DNA of 64,000 nt from JALOLV01 sp046295175 (GTDB lineage: Bacteria > Bacteroidota > Bacteroidia > Cytophagales > Spirosomataceae): contig JBKBNY010000010.1 of assembly GCA_046295175.1 (NCBI GenBank), positions 217,470 to 281,469 of the forward strand. The letters are read 5' to 3'. The notes under the pieces were generated by a model. The model had not been told where the DNA came from. It was given only the letters and a program-made list of their open reading frames with translations, and searched no databases. Shown in pieces: positions 14,016 through 23,500 of the stretch. Positions within the stretch are counted from its first letter, which is position 1. Each line of letters opens with the position of its first letter. A program made the position numbers and the translations under genes.

Positions 14016-15377
14016 TTACCTATCAAAAGTTAGGCGTTTGCCCTTCGTGTTTTCGTCGAATTTACCATCCGAATACACCACATGCCCCGAAACAATGGTA
14101 TGTGTAATGGCCGACTGGAAGGTTGTACCTTCGAGTGGCGACCAACCGCATTTATACAAAATATTCTCTTTGTTTACGGTTGTTTCTTTGTTTAAATCTA
14201 CCAAAACTAAATCGGCCCAATAACCCTCGCGGATATACCCACGCTTTTCGATTTCAAAACAATCGGCTACGGCGTGCGACATCTTTTCGGCGATTTTTTC
14301 GAGCGAAATCTTTCCTTGTTTGTAGAATTCGAGCATGATATTGAGCGTATGCTGTACCAATGGCAAGCCCGCGTGCGAATCCCAGTACCCGTGCGATTTT
14401 TCGTCCCAAGTATGTGGAGCGTGGTCGGTAGCGATTACGTCGATTCTATCGTCCAAAATCGCTTGTAAAATATTTTCACGGTGATTGTGCTTAATGGCTG
14501 GATTACACTTTATTTGGGTTCCGAGCCTTTTGTAATCTTCGGCATCAAACCAAAGATGATGCACACAAGCTTCGCTGGTGATGTGCTTTTTATTTATAGA
14601 ATTATTACTTCTGAATTGAGCAATTGCCTGCGGCTCAAATAGTGCTAATTCTTCAGATGTCGAAATATGCAGAATATGCAGTCGAGTTCCGTGTTTTTTG
14701 GCTAATTCAACCCCAAAAGACGAAGATTTATAGCAAGCCTCTTCGTTGCGGATGATAGCATGAATATCGTACGGAAGGTTGCCGTCTTTGTATTCTTCTT
14801 TGTAATGTGCCAAACGAGCTTTTACCGTGGCTTCGTCTTCACAGTGAGTAGCTATCAAAGTCGGGAAATTAGCAAAGATTTTTTCAAGAGTATTTGGGCT
14901 ATCTACAAGCATATTGCCAGTTGAACTACCCATAAAAATCTTTAATCCGCAGACATTCCGAATATCGGTTTTCATGAGCTCATCATAATTCTCATTGGAT
15001 GTACCCATGTAAAAAGAATAATTGGCGAGTGATGTCTTCTCGGCTATATCGTATTTATCTTGAAGCAACTCTTGGGTCAGTGCATTAGGTACTGTGTTGG
15101 GCATCTCCATAAAAGTTGTTACTCCACCAGCCACTGCCGCCTTCGACTCGGTGTAAATATTTGCCTTGTGTGTAAGCCCAGGCTCTCTAAAGTGTACTTG
15201 GTCGTCTATCACACCCGGCATGAGGTATTTGCCAGTGGCATCAATCACCCTGCGGGCTTTTTGGTGCATTAGGTCATTGCCGATTTGCTCGATGATACCA
15301 TCTTTTATGAATATATCTTTGGCTTCGATTTTCCCTTCGTTTACAACAAGGGCATTTAAGATTAGAATACTTGACAT
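14016..15377 (-). CDS. pyrC: dihydroorotase, type I
   Basis: A 453-residue amidohydrolase that closes carbamoyl aspartate to dihydroorotate in pyrimidine synthesis. Visible motifs are GVIDDQVHFREPGLTHKA (about 55-72), FMEMPNTVPNA, IATHCEDEATV, LHILHISTSEELALF and VIATDHAPHTWDEK with the catalytic aspartate. The usual HxH metal pair near the N terminus reads QVH here; I recall the same reading in other Cytophagales, so it is probably a lineage trait. It is followed by a shared terminator with lptC. Confidence 0.92.
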   Translation of the reverse strand: MSSILILNALVVNEGKIEAKDIFIKDGIIEQIGNDLMHQKARRVIDATGKYLMPGVIDDQVHFREPGLTHKANIYTESKAAVAGGVTTFMEMPNTVPNALTQELLQDKYDIAEKTSLANYSFYMGTSNENYDELMKTDIRNVCGLKIFMGSSTGNMLVDSPNTLEKIFANFPTLIATHCEDEATVKARLAHYKEEYKDGNLPYDIHAIIRNEEACYKSSSFGVELAKKHGTRLHILHISTSEELALFEPQAIAQFRSNNSINKKHITSEACVHHLWFDAEDYKRLGTQIKCNPAIKHNHRENILQAILDDRIDVIATDHAPHTWDEKSHGYWDSHAGLPLVQHTLNIMLEFYKQGKISLEKIAEKMSHAVADCFEIEKRGYIREGYWADLVLVDLNKETTVNKENILYKCGWSPLEGTTFQSAITHTIVSGHVVYSDGKFDENTKGKRLTFDR

Positions 15378-15426
15378 TTTGAGAGAATTATTGCGTTTTT
15401 GGAATCCTGTCAGGGGTTGTATGCCC

Positions 15427-15457
15427 CAAAATTAAACTAAAAATCGCCACACTCAAA
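15427..15457 (-). promoter_or_regulatory. promoter of pyrC
   Basis: On the minus strand TTTG (15457-15454), a 19-nt spacer and TAATTTTG (15434-15427) match the Bacteroidota consensus exactly. The -33 half overlaps the terminator of the upstream operon. The predicted leader of about 45 nt contains CCCCTGACAGG (15405-15415), part of a short palindrome family seen elsewhere. Confidence 0.65.
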
Positions 15458-15471
15458 CGAATATGGCGATT
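15442..15471 (-). terminator. terminator of the DUF4153/DUF4173 operon
   Basis: AATCGCCA (15442-15449) and TGGCGATT (15464-15471) form an 8-bp stem with a 14-nt loop. On the minus strand it is followed by a T run. Confidence 0.65.
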
Positions 15472-15517
15472 CATAAATCAAATCAATTATGTGTGTGGAT
15501 TTGGCAACGCAAAAAGG

Positions 15518-16882
15518 CTATCTATTCTCGTAACGATACAAACCCAAATGAAAACTCTGCCAGTCGGATTGATTTTTTCGATAAACCTTGTAGTCAGGTT
15601 CGGGCAAATTATTCTCTTTCCAGACATGCCAAGTATTCACCAGATTCAATGATTCGTTATAGTTTTTGTCTTGTACGTGGGCATAATTTAGGTTGTATCG
15701 CAAAATGATGGCATCCCAATTGAAAACTACAAATACACAAAGTGTCAGATAAGCGGTTGTTGAGCCTGTACGGAGCAAATACCAAATAGTTTTTTGTCGA
15801 ATAATTTTGATAAAAGTCAGTGCAATACCCGCCATTGTGAGCAATAAGAAAACGTAAACCCCGATTCGTTTATAAGTCAAGCCATACACACCGATATACG
15901 AAGTATTTTTTTGAGCAACCAAAAGCAGCAAAAGGGTATTTTGAATCAACCACGCAAATGCAAGTTTTTTGAGTAATTGATTGCCCGAATAAAAATTCAA
16001 GTTTCCTCTAAAGAAAAACAAGATAACGCCAATCGCCAATATTACGCTGATAATCAACAGGTTTACACCTTCATGTACATATTGCGAATAAGTCATGCCA
16101 TTGGGTAAGACAATTCCTCTTGTGAGATTTATGACATCGAAAAGATTAAAGAATAAAATCAATATATTCAGCATCGAAAGCATGATGATTCCCGATTTGT
16201 TTTCGGTTTTGAGAGCATTCAAAAATTCTGAATCTTCTATCTCGGTCTGAATTGCCGATAAAACCGATGGCATTTTCTCTTCAATTGTTTTGACGAATTC
16301 GACCCTAAAAGGATAAAAAACTGCCGCCATCATTATGCTGCCCCCTAAAATAACCATGATTAATTCCCAATTAATTTGGTAGTTCGTAAAAGTCACAAAG
16401 GTGAGTAAATCGGAGAAGAGCGGATTGGCACTTGCGTAGATACTGCCAAATATGAGTGTAACCAATAATGCTATCGTAATTGAGAAAGCGTTACTACGAT
16501 TGAATCGAAGCTGAGAGAATAGTGTATTTGAATTAGAAAATACATCAACTGTTTTGATAATGAGTGATAATAACCCAGAGATTCCACCCATTATTGGTGC
16601 CAAATATAGAGATTTTATGCTGTCGGTCAAGAATCCGAATAGAATAATTACCGATAAGAAATGGATGGCAATGGCTGGGGTATCGTCGTACATAAAAACT
16701 CCGAATCCGGTACAAATAAGCCCAATAAATGGCACTGTGTACACTTTTTTGAATCCGAGATAAATCATAGCCAACAAAACGAGTATCGGGAAAATCAAGA
16801 AGTTGACACCTATACTTTGGTCATAAAAAAGATAAGCAAATGTGGCTACAAAGCCGAAGTAAATGAGAGAGCGGTTTTTCAT
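15518..16882 (-). CDS. DUF4153/DUF4173-like multi-pass membrane protein
   Basis: A 454-residue protein with about 12 hydrophobic segments in the first 380 residues (for example LIFPILVLLAMIYLGF, FLSVIILFGFLTD, ALLVTLIFGSIYASANPLFSDLL) and a soluble C terminus with YAHVQDKNYNESLNLVNTWHVW. The IYASANPLF segment and overall layout resemble the DUF4173 family, whose function is unknown. It is the last gene of a three-gene operon with a winged-helix regulator and a second membrane protein. Confidence 0.7.
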   Translation of the reverse strand: MKNRSLIYFGFVATFAYLFYDQSIGVNFLIFPILVLLAMIYLGFKKVYTVPFIGLICTGFGVFMYDDTPAIAIHFLSVIILFGFLTDSIKSLYLAPIMGGISGLLSLIIKTVDVFSNSNTLFSQLRFNRSNAFSITIALLVTLIFGSIYASANPLFSDLLTFVTFTNYQINWELIMVILGGSIMMAAVFYPFRVEFVKTIEEKMPSVLSAIQTEIEDSEFLNALKTENKSGIIMLSMLNILILFFNLFDVINLTRGIVLPNGMTYSQYVHEGVNLLIISVILAIGVILFFFRGNLNFYSGNQLLKKLAFAWLIQNTLLLLLVAQKNTSYIGVYGLTYKRIGVYVFLLLTMAGIALTFIKIIRQKTIWYLLRTGSTTAYLTLCVFVVFNWDAIILRYNLNYAHVQDKNYNESLNLVNTWHVWKENNLPEPDYKVYRKNQSDWQSFHLGLYRYENR

Positions 16883-16937
16883 AAATTTATATTTAAAAGT
16901 ACTTTGTTTTTAAAAGTAAAAATCCAAAAAAATATAC

Positions 16938-17231
16938 TCAGCTTCCTTTTAGGAATGATTCGAGGGCATTGAGGTGGTCGTTGAATGCTTTTTTACCGGC
17001 TTCGGTTACCGAATAAGTGGTACTTGGTTTGCGTCCGATAAATTCCTTTTTGACCGAAATGTAAGTCGCTTCTTCTAAAGCTCGTAGGTGCGTAGCCAAG
17101 TTGCCATCGGTCAATGATAGGAGGTCTTTGAGCGAATTGAAACTCACCTCATCATTGACCAATAGCACCGACATAATGCCGAGTCGGGCTTTGCTCTCAA
17201 ACGCTTTATTGAAGTTCTGTAAAATCTGCAT
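16938..17231 (-). CDS. winged-helix transcriptional regulator (HTH_34 type)
   Basis: A 97-residue single-domain DNA-binding protein. The helix-turn-helix is in ARLGIMSVLLVNDEVSFNSLKDLLSLTDGNLATHLRALEEATYI, and the wing follows in VKKEFIGRKPSTTYSVTEAGKKAF. It resembles small MarR/ArsR-like regulators with no metal-binding cysteines. It sits between two membrane-protein genes (48-nt and 56-nt gaps) and most likely regulates its own operon. Confidence 0.85.
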   Translation of the reverse strand: MQILQNFNKAFESKARLGIMSVLLVNDEVSFNSLKDLLSLTDGNLATHLRALEEATYISVKKEFIGRKPSTTYSVTEAGKKAFNDHLNALESFLKGS

Positions 17232-17278
17232 TTAAATTTTTTATGGCATACCCTCAACCGAGAGCAAACAAAATTTAT

Positions 17279-17890
17279 CTAATTTTTATCGTACTTAAAA
17301 TACATCACAGTGCCGTAGATTAAGTGCAAAACACCAAAGCCAGCAGCCCAGAAGATAAGATTCCATTTTGCCAAAAATAAGGCAATTATCCCTAAAATGA
17401 TTTCTGAAACACCCAAATAAAATGTATCATGAACCGTGTATTTGCTGGCACTCACCAAAGCTACGCCATAAAAAACCAACGTTGCTGGAAAACACAGCCA
17501 GAATAATCCGTGCGTGAGTAAACCTAAACAAAAAAGCCCCCCCGCACCAAGCGGAATCATGATATTGACCAAAAGTCTTTTAGATGTATCGTTCCAAACA
17601 TTCAGCCCTTGTCGGCGGGCCTTACGAACAGTAAAGAATATCCCCAAAATCAATGCTCCGAGCAATACAGCCAAAGCATCTACCACCAACATCGGAAGAG
17701 TTTCTCGAACCGTTTCAAGGTCTGAAACCTCGTAGAGACCATCGACATGGAGTTTTGAATGGGCATACCAAGCACCCAGCAAAGCACAAATACCCGCCGA
17801 AATACCAGAAAGACCGCTCAAAGAAAGGAACTTAGAGGAGCGTTCCATCATCGAACGTATTTCTTTGAGATGTTCTAAATGTTCGTTCAT
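17279..17890 (-). CDS. multi-pass membrane protein of unknown function
   Basis: A 203-residue protein with a short cytosolic N-terminal helix (MNEHLEHLKEIRSMMERSSK) and about six hydrophobic segments, including FLSLSGLSGISAGICALLGAW, MLVVDALAVLLGALILGIFF and FYLGVSEIILGIIALFLA. No family name can be assigned with confidence. It is the first gene of an operon with the winged-helix regulator and the DUF4153/4173-like protein, a trio I recall from other Bacteroidota. Confidence 0.75.
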   Translation of the reverse strand: MNEHLEHLKEIRSMMERSSKFLSLSGLSGISAGICALLGAWYAHSKLHVDGLYEVSDLETVRETLPMLVVDALAVLLGALILGIFFTVRKARRQGLNVWNDTSKRLLVNIMIPLGAGGLFCLGLLTHGLFWLCFPATLVFYGVALVSASKYTVHDTFYLGVSEIILGIIALFLAKWNLIFWAAGFGVLHLIYGTVMYFKYDKN

Positions 17891-17921
17891 AAATAATGAG
17901 TGATACTTTTGGCTATTAAAA

Positions 17922-18296
17922 CTATTGAAACTTCAAAATCACATCCCAAATCTTTGGCAAAAATACAATTAATCCGATAATTGCGGCCACAATAGAGACA
18001 ATTAGTACTCCGCCTGCGGCTAAATCCTTTACTTTGCCGATGGTCTCGTGGTGCTGCGGCGATACAAAATCGCAGAGTTTTTCGATGGCGGTATTCAATG
18101 CTTCGGCCGACCAAACCAACCCAACTTGGGTTAAGACAATTGCCCATTCGGTTGTTGAGATTCTGAAATAAAGCCCTAATAATAAGACAATTACAGAAGC
18201 CAAAAGGTGAAATCTCGCATTGTTTTCGCTCTCTACCAACCAAGCGATTCCTTTGAAACCATACCGAAAACTACGCAACATTTTTAGAATATTCAT
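17922..18296 (-). CDS. dgkA: diacylglycerol/undecaprenol kinase
   Basis: A 124-residue integral membrane kinase of the DgkA family. Visible motifs are ESENNARFHLLAS (about 22-34), SAEALNTAIEKLCDFV (about 63-78) with the catalytic glutamate and asparagine, and KVKDLAAGGVLIVSIVAAIIG. Three transmembrane helices fit the family. In Gram-negative bacteria DgkA recycles diacylglycerol; in others it phosphorylates undecaprenol. The sequence does not decide between them. Confidence 0.9.
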   Translation of the reverse strand: MNILKMLRSFRYGFKGIAWLVESENNARFHLLASVIVLLLGLYFRISTTEWAIVLTQVGLVWSAEALNTAIEKLCDFVSPQHHETIGKVKDLAAGGVLIVSIVAAIIGLIVFLPKIWDVILKFQ

Positions 18297-18313
18297 ACAG
18301 CATCAAGATAAAA

Positions 18314-19006
18314 CTAACGACTGTTTTCTGGATTCGGTTTTCGGATTACCAAATTCAAACAAACATACAAAACCATTGTTACGAATGCAAAAGCAAGGGT
18401 GGTATGTATGGCCAACGGATTGTTTACATCATCAAGAATTTGGCGGATTAATGCAAATGGGTTGGTGAATAAATCCCAGCTATTGAATCGGACGAATCGA
18501 CCGAGGTAGATTCCGTATCCAGATAAAAACACACTGAAACTCAAGATATACCAAGCCGTTTTTTGTCTGAAAAGGGTATTGAGTACTTGGTGCAAAACCA
18601 AAAGCGAGTACAGTCCGGTAGCAAGCCCAGCCAAAGCAAAAAGGAAGATTCGGAGCGAATCGTACCAAAGAAGCACACCAGCGTATTCGGGAATGTGAAT
18701 CAAGTCGGTGATGATATAAGTGGCATTCGGAAAGAACAACAGCCACATAAAAATATTACCGTAGATTCCGATTCGGCTGCCTTTTTTGAGGAATCTCCTC
18801 GACAAAAGAATAAAAAACAACGGAACCCACGCCAAAAAGAGATTCCAGATGAGTCCTATGCCCGAAAAATCATTCTTCAAAATGATTTTGGTTAATTCTA
18901 ACAAACAGCTAAGACCCGAAAGCAGAATCAATGCCTGAGTAGGTCGGCTGATGGTTTTGACCTTTAATAAAATATAATTAGCGAGTGCTTTTGCTTTGTG
19001 TTTCAT
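18314..19006 (-). CDS. DUF1361 membrane protein
   Basis: A 230-residue protein with about six transmembrane segments. The blocks FFPNATYIITDLIHIPE, LLWYDSLRIFLFALAGLATG and LSGYGIYLGRFVRFNSWD are characteristic of DUF1361, whose function is not known. The ATG at 19006 is preferred over a TTG 27 nt upstream. It ends 18 nt before dgkA and probably shares its transcript. Confidence 0.82.
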   Translation of the reverse strand: MKHKAKALANYILLKVKTISRPTQALILLSGLSCLLELTKIILKNDFSGIGLIWNLFLAWVPLFFILLSRRFLKKGSRIGIYGNIFMWLLFFPNATYIITDLIHIPEYAGVLLWYDSLRIFLFALAGLATGLYSLLVLHQVLNTLFRQKTAWYILSFSVFLSGYGIYLGRFVRFNSWDLFTNPFALIRQILDDVNNPLAIHTTLAFAFVTMVLYVCLNLVIRKPNPENSR

Positions 19007-19075
19007 TAAAATAAAAAGAACTTTGTATTGCAAAGTAAATAAATATTAGCTCAATCCTCAAAATATTTTAACAAA

Positions 19076-19211
19076 TTTTAATGATTATGAAATTACATAT
19101 AAAATAAGGGATAGAATCCGTGGCACGGCTCGACCATCAACATTGAAATTCAGGCTATTATAGTTTAGCCGTGTCACGATTTTTTAGGGAAGTTATTTCA
19201 CATACTATAAA
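19076..19211 (-). mobile_element. MITE-like element, copy B
   Basis: Copy B is oriented opposite to the 52371 copy and aligns with it over about 120 bp with few changes, including the shared core CGTGACACGGCTAAAC and GAGCCGTGCCACGGATTC. The end at 19192-19211 carries the 20-bp terminal repeat (consensus TTTATrGnnTGTGAAATAAC). The end at 19077-19096 is degenerate. It has no coding capacity and fills most of the 19007-19291 gap. Confidence 0.8.
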
Positions 19212-19291
19212 GATTTTTTGAATTTATATCTCTACAATTACGAAACTGTTTGATGAGAGTTTGTCATCTCGATACCTTGCAGTATTAAATA

Positions 19292-19795
19292 TCACTTCGT
19301 AAAACGCCTCCAACCCAAATAAATCAGGATAAACAGTGCCGCGAAGATTCCGAGTAAATACTGAAACGGTAAATACGTAAAAACCATAATTCGGGTTCGG
19401 TCGAGGAAGAACATCAAAGTCATTGTAGCAAAAAGCATCAGCCAAAGACCTGAGAGGGTATCAAAGCCCGGAATTAATTTTAAATCAACATTGCGACGAA
19501 TCAGCCAGATGGTCACGACCAAAACCAAAATCGGTAAAATCTGCATATAGACATCGGTCTGCATGACATCGCCTTTCTGAAACAAGAAAAAATAAATATT
19601 AAGGGCTACGGCAAATATCCCCGGAATACTCACCAAATATATCAAAATCGAATAGACGTACTTCCAGGGGCTAAGATGCCCTTCGTTTTTGCCAAAAATG
19701 CTAATCAGCAAAGCTGTGAGCGGAATCATAAAAAAGTAAAAAAACAAAAAATCGGGGTTTTGGCCTATCCGCTGAAAAAGTTCTTGTAATGTCAT
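19292..19795 (-). CDS. membrane protein of unknown function
   Basis: A 167-residue protein with about five hydrophobic segments (FLFFYFFMIPLTALLISIFG, YSILIYLVSIPGIFAVALNI, ILPILVLVVTIWLI, LWLMLFATMTLMFFL, YLLGIFAALFILIYLGW) and short connecting loops. I do not recognise a family. It stands alone between the MITE-like element and the broken toxin gene. Confidence 0.75.
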   Translation of the reverse strand: MTLQELFQRIGQNPDFLFFYFFMIPLTALLISIFGKNEGHLSPWKYVYSILIYLVSIPGIFAVALNIYFFLFQKGDVMQTDVYMQILPILVLVVTIWLIRRNVDLKLIPGFDTLSGLWLMLFATMTLMFFLDRTRIMVFTYLPFQYLLGIFAALFILIYLGWRRFTK

Positions 19796-19814
19796 GGTGA
19801 AAATTGGTGATGTA

Positions 19815-20226
19815 TCATAAATTTTCTAAAATATCAATAAATTCGTTTATCGAGATTACATTCAGATGAGGATATGGTAACTCTTTCAGAACATCGAAAT
19901 GTTTATCATTGGTAACTATGAAGTCAGCATTTGACGCAATCGCACAATCAACAAACTTATTATCATCTGGGTCAGTGAATATTAGATTGAATGTAAAATA
20001 ACGGTTAGCAAAAATCGTATTTTCGGCATTATCAATTACTTCAAGTGCTAAATTTGCTAATTTATCTCCAGAATGTTATGAGATAATCTCGGCATATTCG
20101 TCCAAAATATCAGTCGTAATACATAATTCAAGCTTTCTCTCGACAAAAGATTTGAATATCAAATGGTACGGCGAAACGACTCGATATAGAAACAAGCAAA
20201 ATATTTGTATCGAGAACAACCCTCAT
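19815..20226 (-). pseudogene. broken PIN-domain toxin (COG1569-like)
   Basis: The start MRVVLDTNILLVSISSR is a PIN N terminus with the first catalytic aspartate. A single extra T on the coding strand (within 20174-20176) then shifts the frame, giving a stop 16 codons later. Ignoring that base restores SPYHLIFKSFVERKLELCITTD and on. A second lesion, TAA at 20076-20078, falls after EYAEIIS. Beyond it the frame is intact to the end, with FTDPDDNKFVDCAIASNADFIVTNDKHF, the rest of the PIN active site. The ATG overlaps the antitoxin stop (ATGA). PIN toxins are RNases; this one should be inactive. Confidence 0.88.
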
Positions 20227-20453
20227 GATTTGTTGTAGGGTGTTCTGAGATGACTATTTAGTAATTCATCAATTTTTGCGTCGTCCCAGCCTTGCTCGTC
20301 CCATACTTTATCTGCTTCTTCAATAGACTTACTTGCAAAATAATTTGTAATCATCCGCTTAATCGCAAGCCAATCCGAATCGCTCACTGGTCGAGTGAAC
20401 ATCTGCAATAATTCTAATTGAGGCTCTGTCAAAGGAGTGCGTAACATTTCCAT
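20223..20453 (-). CDS. antitoxin of a PIN toxin-antitoxin pair
   Basis: A 76-residue acidic protein, MEMLRTPLTEPQLELLQMF at the N terminus and IEEADKVWDEQGWDDAKIDELLNSHLRTPY at the C terminus. The second half resembles antitoxins that partner COG1569 PIN toxins. Its stop codon overlaps the toxin start by ATGA, implying coupled translation. A longer in-frame start exists at 20510, but the added residues look like AT-rich leader. The antitoxin frame is intact although its toxin is broken. Confidence 0.75.
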   Translation of the reverse strand: MEMLRTPLTEPQLELLQMFTRPVSDSDWLAIKRMITNYFASKSIEEADKVWDEQGWDDAKIDELLNSHLRTPYNKS

Positions 20454-20530
20454 AAATAAAGCGTTTTTACAAAAATAGATATTTTTTGATATAAAATACA
20501 ATAGTGGCAATATCTGCTGAGTTTAAAACA

Positions 20531-20564
20531 AAAACCCCGTAGAATCGAAATCTACGGGGTTTTT
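20531..20564. terminator. strong bidirectional terminator
   Basis: AAAACCCCGTAGA and TCTACGGGGTTTT pair with a short loop (stem about 13 bp, GC-rich centre, A/T tails). It ends the RND pump transcript on the minus strand. Confidence 0.9.
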
Positions 20565-20583
20565 AATGTCTATTACTTTTGTA

Positions 20584-23500
20584 TTAATGAACTTCTGTTT
20601 CGGCTTCGTGAGCGATTTTCTCAATCTGACGCATACGGTCGAAGTTTTTGTATCTCGAAAGATAAGTGTACATCGCCGGGATTACATAAAGTGTAAGTAC
20701 CAAAGAGAATAACAGCCCACCCATGATAACGATACCCATCGACATACGGCTGCGGCCCGCCGCACCGATTGCAAAAGCGATTGGAGCAGCACCGAGTACG
20801 GTTGCAAAACTGGTCATTAAGATTGGACGGAAACGCATCGTAGCGGCTTCGATAACTGCTTCTTTGATTTCCATTCCTTTTTCACGAAGCTGATTGGCAA
20901 ACTCAACAATCAAGATACCGTTTTTGGTTACGAGACCTATCAGCATGACCATCCCGATTTGGCTAAAGATATTGAGTGTTTGGTTGAAATACCACAACGA
21001 AAACACCGCACCACCAACGGCCAAAGGTACTGTAAGCATGATGATGAATGGGTCAACGAAGCTCTCAAACTGAGCAGCCAAAATCAAATAAACCAAAACC
21101 AACGCCAAAAGGAACATGTAAAGTGTGTTTGACGAACTCTCTGAGAAGTCACGCGAAGTACCTGTAAGAGCGGTTTTGATGGTTTCATCAGCCAGTTTAT
21201 CACGGATTTTATCCATCGCCTTGATACCATCACCAACTGTTTTGCCCGGTGCCAAACCTGCCGAAACAGTAGCACTCATGTAGCGGTTGTAGTGATAAAG
21301 TTGTGGCGGAGAACTTTCTTCGGCTGTCTTAACGATGTTGTCAAGTTGAATCAACTCGCCACGGTTATTTTTTGTATAAGTATTTTTCAAGTCAAGCGGT
21401 TCGTCACGGTTTTCTCTGTCGAACTGACCCACTACCTGATACTGGCGACCATTCATCGTAAAGTATCCAAAACGCTGACCTGCAAATGCTAACTGCATTG
21501 TTTGGGCTACATCCGAAACCGAAACCCCCATTGATTTTGCCTTTTCACGGTCAATCGAAACCTCTAATTCTGGTTTATTGAATTTTAGGTTTACGTCATT
21601 CACCATAAAAGTTGGGTCTTTTTGTACTTCTTCCATAAATTTCGGAAGGTACTCACGGAGTTTCTGGAAATCTGGTGCCTGAATAACGTATTGCACTGGC
21701 AAACCACCTCTTCTATCAACCGAAATGGTCTCTTGCTGAATCACAAACGCACGGGCATCATTCATGCCTTTGAGTTTTTTACTCACAAATTCGGCAATCT
21801 CTTGCTGGCTACGTTTACGTTCTTTTTTATCTCTTAGGTTAATCCTTGCAAAACCCGTATTGGCAGCACCCGAACCCGCAAAACCTGGCGAAGTTACTGT
21901 TACGATTCCTTTTGCTTCAGGAATCGAATCAACGAGTAATTTACCAACTTTCTGAACATAATTATCCATGAATTCATACGAAGAACCTTCTGGGGCTGTC
22001 ATCTGAACACGGAACGCCGAACGGTCATCGAGCGGTGCGATTTCTTGTTGTAAATCTCTACCAAAAAACCAAACCATTCCGATTGTAAGGAATAATAGCG
22101 GAATCGCCACCCAGCGGATTTTCATAAAGTCGGTCAAGCGAGTGCGGTAGCCTTCGATAACTCTCTCGAAGAATGGCTCAGTTGCCAAATAAAACTTACT
22201 GCGTTTGTTTTCTTTACGTACCAAGTAGGCATTCAGCATCGGGGTAAGTGTAAGCGACACAAATGCCGAAATCAATACGGCGGAGGCGAGTACAATACCG
22301 AATTCGCGGAAAAGTTTACCAACGAAACCCTCCATAAAGATTACCGGTAAGAACACCGAAGCCAACGTAATTGAGGTAGATAATACCGCAAAAATGATTT
22401 CGTTTGAGCCTTTGATGGCTGCTTCGATGGGACTCATCCCCTCTTCGATTTTCTTATAGATATTCTCCGTAACAACAATACCATCATCTACCACCAAGCC
22501 CGTTGCCAATACAATCGCCAAAAGCGTAAGTACATTGACCGAGAAACCCATGATGTACATAATGAAGAATGTACCAATCAACGAGACCGGAATATCTATC
22601 AATGGGCGAACGGCGATAATCCAATCACGGAAGAATAAGAAGATAATCAATACCACAAGGCCAATCGCAATCAAGAGTGTTTCGCCTACTTCTTCTACCG
22701 AATTCTTTACAAAAACCGTACTATCGAGCAAAATATCAATCTTGTAGTCTTTTGGTAATTCTTTCTTGATTTGCTCAACACGCTTATTAACCTCTTTAGA
22801 AATCTCTAAGTAGTTGGCTCCGGGTTGTGGCACAACCGCCAAACCGAGCATTGGCATACCGTTTACACGCATGCCCGTTTCTTCGTTTTCGGGGCCTAAT
22901 TCGGCTCTACCGATGTCTTTGAAACGAATATTTTTATCGCCAACTGTCTTGACGATTAGGTTATTAAAATCATCTTCGGTTTTGAATCGGCCGATAGTTT
23001 TTACGGTCAATTCGGTATTATCACCTGCCAATTTACCACTTGGCAACTCCACGTTTTCTCTATCAAGTGCCTGTTTTACGTCTTGGGTTGTTACACCTTG
23101 CGAAACTAATTTGTTAGGGTCCATCCACAAACGCATGGCGTATTTCTTTTGTCCCCAAATCATCACGGTACTGATGCCCGGAATCGTCTGAAGACGCTGC
23201 GAGATAACGTTCTCGGCGTAATCGCTCAATTCGAGTTGAGAGCGGTTTTCGCTGCTGAACATCATACTCATAATTGGGTCAGAGTTGGCATCGGCTTTTG
23301 AAACCGTCGGAGGGCCATCAATATCTTGTGGCAACTGACGAACCGCACTCGATACTTTATCGCGGACGTCGTTGGCGGCACGCTCCATATCTACACCCAA
23401 ATCGAACTCAATCGTAATCTGGCTCGAACCAGTATTACTCGATGAATTGATAGACTTGATACCTTCGATACTATTGAGGGCTTTTTCGAGAGGTTCGGTA

